From Paramoeba atlantica (taxonomy: Eukaryota > Discosea), in the NCBI GenBank assembly GCA_977017575.1, contig CDRNVI010000026.1, forward strand, positions 496,001 to 560,000: a DNA stretch of 64,000 nt. The letters are read 5' to 3'. The notes under the pieces were generated by a model. That model did no database searches and had not been told where the DNA came from. It saw only the letters and a list, made by a program, of their open reading frames with translations. Positions 59,901 to 64,000 of this stretch are shown piece after piece. How positions within the stretch are numbered: position 1 is the stretch's first letter; every line of letters starts with the position of its first letter. Both the position numbers and the translations under genes were made by a program.

Positions 59901-62900
59901 CTTCAAAAAAACAAAGGTCTTCAAAAAAAACAAAGGTCATCAAAAAAACATAGGTCTTCAAAAAAACAAAGGTCTTCAAAAAAAAAAAGGTCTTCAAAAA
60001 AACAAAGGTCTTCAAAAAAACAAAGGTCTTCAAAAACAAAGGTCTTCAAAAAAACAAAGGTCTTCAAAAAAACAAAGGTCTTCAAAAAAACAAAGGTCTT
60101 CAAAAAAACAAAGGTCTTCAAAAAAAACAAAGGTCTTCAAAAACAAAGGTCTTCAAAAAAACAAAGGTCTTCAAAAAAACAAAGGTCTTCAAAAAAAGAA
60201 AGGTCTTCAAAAAAAACAACGGTCTTCAAAAACAAAGGTCTTCAAAAAAACAAAGGTCTTCAAAAAGTCAAAAGGTCTTCAAAAAAAAAGGTCTTCAAAA
60301 AAACAAAGGTCTTCAAAAAAACAAAGGTCTTCGAAAAAACAAAGGTCTTCAAAAAAACAAAGGTCTTCAAAAAAACAAAGGTCTTCAAAAAAACAAAGGT
60401 CTTCAAAAAAACAAAGGTCTTCAAAAAAACATAGGTCTTCAAAAAAACAAAGGTCTTCAAAAAAACAAAGGTCTTCAAAAAAACAAAGGTCTTCAAAAAA
60501 ACAAAGGTCTTCAAAAACAAAGGTCTTCAAAAAAACAAAGGTCTTCAAAAAAACAAAGGTCTTCAAAAAAAGAAAGGTCTTCAAAAAAAACAAAGGTCTT
60601 CAAAAACAAAGGTCTTCAAAAAAACAAAGGTCTTCAAAAAGTCAAAAGGTCTTCAAAAAAAAAGGTCTTCAAAAAAACAAAGGTCTTCAAAAAAACAAAG
60701 GTCTTCAAAAAAACAAAAGGTCTTCAAAAAAAGAATGGTCTTCAAAAAAACAAAGGTCTTCAAAAAAACAAAGGTCTTCAAAAAAACAAAGGTCTTCAAA
60801 AAAACAAAGGTCTTCAAAAAAACAAAGGTCTTCAAAAAAACAAAGGTCTTCAAAAAAACATAGGTCTTCAAAAAAACAAAGGTCTTCAAAAAAACAAAGG
60901 TCTTCGAAAAAACAAAGGTCTTCAAAAAAACAAAGGTCTTCAAAAAAACAAAGGTCTTCAAAAAAACAAAGGTCTTCAAAAAAACAAAGGTCTTCAAAAA
61001 AACATAGGTCTTCAAAAAAACATAGGTCTTCAAAAAAACAAAGGTCTTCAAAAAAACAAAGGTCTTCAAAAAAACAAAGGTCTTCAAAAAAAAAAAGGTC
61101 TTCAAAAAAACAAAGGTCTTCAAAAAAACAAAGGTCTTCAAAAACAAAGGTCTTCAAAAAAACAAAGGTCTTCAAAAAAACAAAGGTCTTCAAAAAAAAA
61201 AAGGTCTTCAAAAAAACAAAGGTCTTCAAAAAAAACAAAGGTCTTCAAAAACAAAGGTCTTCAAAAAAACAAAGGTCTTCAAAAAAACAAAGGTCTTCAA
61301 AAAAAGAAAGGTCTTCAAAAAAAACAACGGTCTTCAAAAACAAAGGTCTTCAAAAAAACAAAGGTCTTCAAAAAGTCAAAAGGTCTTCAAAAAAAAAGGT
61401 CTTCAAAAAAACAAAGGTCTTCAAAAAAACAAAGGTCTTCGAAAAAACAAAGGTCTTCAAAAAAAGATAGGTCTTCAAAAAAACAAAGGTCTTCAAAAAA
61501 ACAAAGGTCTTCAAAAAAACAAAGGTCTTCAAAAAAACAAAGGTCTTCAAAAAAAACAAAAGTCTTCAAAAACAAAGGTCTTCAAAAAAACAAAGGTCTT
61601 CAAAAAGTCAAAAGGTCTTCAAAAAAAAAGGTCTTCAAAAAAACAAAGGTCTTCAAAAAAACAAAGGTCTTCAAAAAAACAAAAGGTCTTCAAAAAAAGA
61701 ATGGTCTTCAAAAAAACAAAGGTCTTCAAAAAAACAAAGGTCTTCAAAAAAACAAAGGTCTTCAAAAAAACAAAGGTCTTCAAAAAAACAAAGGTCTTCA
61801 AAAAAACAAAGGTCTTCAAAAAAACAAAGGTCTTCAAAAAAACAAAGGTCTTCAAAAAAACAAAGGTCTTCAAAAAAACAAAAGGTCTTCAAAAAAAGAA
61901 TGGTCTTCAAAAAAACAAAGGTCTTCAAAAAAACAAAGGTCTTCAAAAAAACAAAGGTCTTCAAAAAAACAAAGGTCTTCAAAAACAAAGGTCTTCAAAA
62001 AAACAAAGGTCTTCAAAAAAACAAAGGTCTTCAAAAAAAGAAAGGTCTTCAAAAAAAACAACGGTCTTCAAAAACAAAGGTCTTCAAAAAAACAAAGGTC
62101 TTCAAAAAGTCAAAAGGTCTTCAAAAAAAAAGGTCTTCAAAAAAACAAAGGTCTTCAAAAAAACAAAGGTCTTCGAAAAAACAAAGGTCTTCAAAAAAAC
62201 AAAGGTCTTCAAAAAAACAAAGGTCTTCAAAAAAAAAAAGGTCTTCAAAAAAACAAAGGTCTTCAAAAAAACAAAGGTCTTCAAAAACAAAGGTCTTCAA
62301 AAAAACAAAGGTCTTCAAAAAAACAAAGGTCTTCAAAAAAAAAAAGGTCTTCAAAAAAACAAAGGTCTTCAAAAAAAACAAAGGTCTTCAAAAACAAAGG
62401 TCTTCAAAAAAACAAAGGTCTTCAAAAAAACAAAGGTCTTCAAAAAAAGAAAGGTCTTCAAAAAAAACAACGGTCTTCAAAAACAAAGGTCTTCAAAAAA
62501 ACAAAGGTCTTCAAAAAGTCAAAAGGTCTTCAAAAAAAAAGGTCTTCAAAAAAACAAAGGTCTTCAAAAAAACAAAGGTCTTCAAAAAAACAAAGGTCTT
62601 CAAAAAAACAAAGGTCTTCAAAAAAAACAAAGGTCATCAAAAAAACATAGGTCTTCAAAAAAACAAAGGTCTTCAAAAAAAAAAAGGTCTTCAAAAAAAC
62701 AAAGGTCTTCAAAAACAAAGGTCTTCAAAAAAACAAAGGTCTTCAAAAAAACAAAGGTCTTCAAAAAAACAAAGGTCTTCAAAAACAAAGGTCTTCAAAA
62801 AAACAAAGGTCTTCAAAAAAACAAAGGTCTTCAAAAAAACAAAGGTCTTCAAAAAAACAAAGGTCTTCAAAAAAAACAAAGGTCTTCAAAAACAAAGGTC

Positions 62901-64000
62901 TTCAAAAAAACAAAGGTCTTCAAAAAAACAAAGGTCTTCAAAAAAAGAAAGGTCTTCAAAAAAAACAACGGTCTTCAAAAACAAAGGTCTTCAAAAAAAC
63001 AAAGGTCTTCAAAAAGTCAAAATGTCTTCAAAAAAAAAGGTCTTCAAAAAAACAAAGGTCTTCAAAAAAACAAAGGTCTTCGAAAAAACAAAGGTCTTCA
63101 AAAAAACAAAGGTCTTCAAAAAAACAAAGGTCTTCAAAAAAACAAAGGTCTTCAAAAAAACAAAGGTCTTCAAAAAAACATAGGTCTTCAAAAAAACAAA
63201 GGTCTTCAAAAAAACAAAGGTCTTCAAAAACAAAGGTCTTCAAAAAAACAAAGGTCTTCAAAAAAACAAAGGTCTTCAAAAAAAGAAAGGTCTTCAAAAA
63301 AAACAAAGGTCTTCAAAAACAAAGGTCTTCAAAAAAACAAAGGTCTTCAAAAAGTCAAAAGGTCTTCAAAAAAAAAGGTCTTCAAAAAAACAAAGGTCTT
63401 CAAAAAGTCAAAAGGTCTTCAAAAAAAAAGGTCTTCAAAAAAACAAAGGTCTTCAAAAAAACAAAAGGTCTTCAAAAAAAGAAAGGTCTTCAAAAAAACA
63501 AAGGTCTTTAAAAAAAAATAAGGTCTTCGAAAAAACAAAGGTCTTCAAAAAAACAAAGGTCTTCAAAAAAACAAAGGTCTTCAAAAAAAACAAAGGTCAT
63601 CAAAAAAACATAGGTCTTCAAAAAAACAAAGGTCTTCAAAAAAAAAAAGGTCTTCAAAAAAACAAAGGTCTTCAAAAAAACAAAGGTCTTCAAAAACAAA
63701 GGTCTTCAAAAAAACAAAGGTCTTCAAAAAAACAAAGGTCTTCAAAAAAACAAAGGTCTTCAAAAAAACAAAGGTCTTCAAAAAAAACAAAGGTCTTCAA
63801 AAACAAAGGTCTTCAAAAAAACAAAGGTCTTCAAAAAAACAAAGGTCTTCAAAAAAAGAAAGGTCTTCAAAAAAAACAACGGTCTTCAAAAACAAAGGTC
63901 TTCAAAAAAACAAAGGTCTTCAAAAAGTCAAAAGGTCTTCAAAAAAAAAGGTCTTCAAAAAAACAAAGGTCTTCAAAAAAACAAAGGTCTTCGAAAAAAC
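53953..64000. repeat. 18-bp A-rich satellite, >10 kb with higher-order structure, runs off right edge
   Basis: Basic unit ggtcttcaaaaaaacaaa (18 bp), with 16-, 17- and 19-bp variants and marker units such as 'aaaaagtcaaaagg', 'ggtcatcaaaaaaacatagg' and 'ggtcttcgaaaaaacaaagg'. Marker spacing shows higher-order copies: blocks starting near 56516, 58443 and 62102 share the same marker order, as do those near 57423, 59349 and 63009 (offsets ~1926 and ~3660). Frames of hundreds of codons (Lys-Val-Phe or Phe-Leu-Lys-Thr repeats) exist on both strands because the period is a multiple of three; they are not genes. Confidence 0.97.

Noticed and set aside
53914-63521. Plus- and minus-strand frames of 270-620 codons in the A-rich satellite
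   Set aside because: They arise because the 18-bp period is a multiple of three and lacks stops; the products are simple Lys/Val/Phe or Phe/Leu/Lys/Thr repeats in several frames at once.

Overview
The window comes from a eukaryotic nuclear genome, most likely a euglenozoan protist (a diplonemid, a free-living kinetoplastid or a relative). Three signals agree. First, the 18S gene carries the euglenozoan-style core: GCCAGCACCCGCGG, followed by a 'GTTGCTGTTAAAGGGTTCG' stretch instead of the usual eukaryotic form. Second, all ten recognisable host protein genes or gene fragments and the rRNA unit lie on the + strand, are intronless, and several have a pyrimidine tract plus AG just before the ATG, as expected for spliced-leader trans-splicing of directional gene clusters. 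Third, the gene content fits: an AIR9-like cytoskeletal protein, a fused guanylyltransferase/cap methyltransferase of the trypanosome CGM1 kind, and an L-type cyclin. Genus cannot be named from the sequence alone.

Layout. 1-2.5 kb: minus-strand fossil of a tyrosine-recombinase (DIRS/VIPER-type) retroelement running off the left edge. 2.5-4.6 kb: gene-poor, with remnants. 4.66-9.15 kb: AIR9-like gene and YKT6. 9.2-10.9 kb: small inverted-repeat elements and a stack of hairpins. 10.9-26.0 kb: one complete rDNA unit (18S, 5.8S, 28S at 14.8-20.9 kb) between spacers that hold a 27-bp GGCCA-rich minisatellite, a 1-kb block present on both sides at about 99.5% identity, a 41-bp array, GC-rich hairpins and a spliced-leader-like sequence. 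27.0-32.6 kb: NOP53-like gene and bifunctional capping enzyme. 32.7-38.7 kb: transposon graveyard with an LRR gene fragment, a dispersed repeat family that starts with a 101-bp foldback, a dead Tc1/mariner copy nested in it, and a DIRS-type RNase H fossil. 39.0-48.5 kb: mitochondrial bL28, an LRR gene, a large HEAT-like protein (possibly TTI1), an LRR pseudogene and cyclin L. 48.5-54 kb: repeats, a tRNA-derived element and two broken LINE copies. 54-64 kb: more than 10 kb of an 18-bp A-rich satellite with higher-order structure, running off the right edge.

Functional links. The capping enzyme and cyclin L both act on RNA polymerase II transcripts; in trypanosomes the corresponding proteins cap the spliced leader and support trans-splicing. 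NOP53, bL28m and the rRNA unit belong to cytosolic or mitochondrial ribosome production. The most unusual observations are the spliced-leader-like sequence in the rDNA spacer, repeated C-rich to G-rich strand-composition switches inside single genes, the higher-order satellite, and a three-copy foldback family whose host repeat also provides a natural empty site for the Tc1 insertion.
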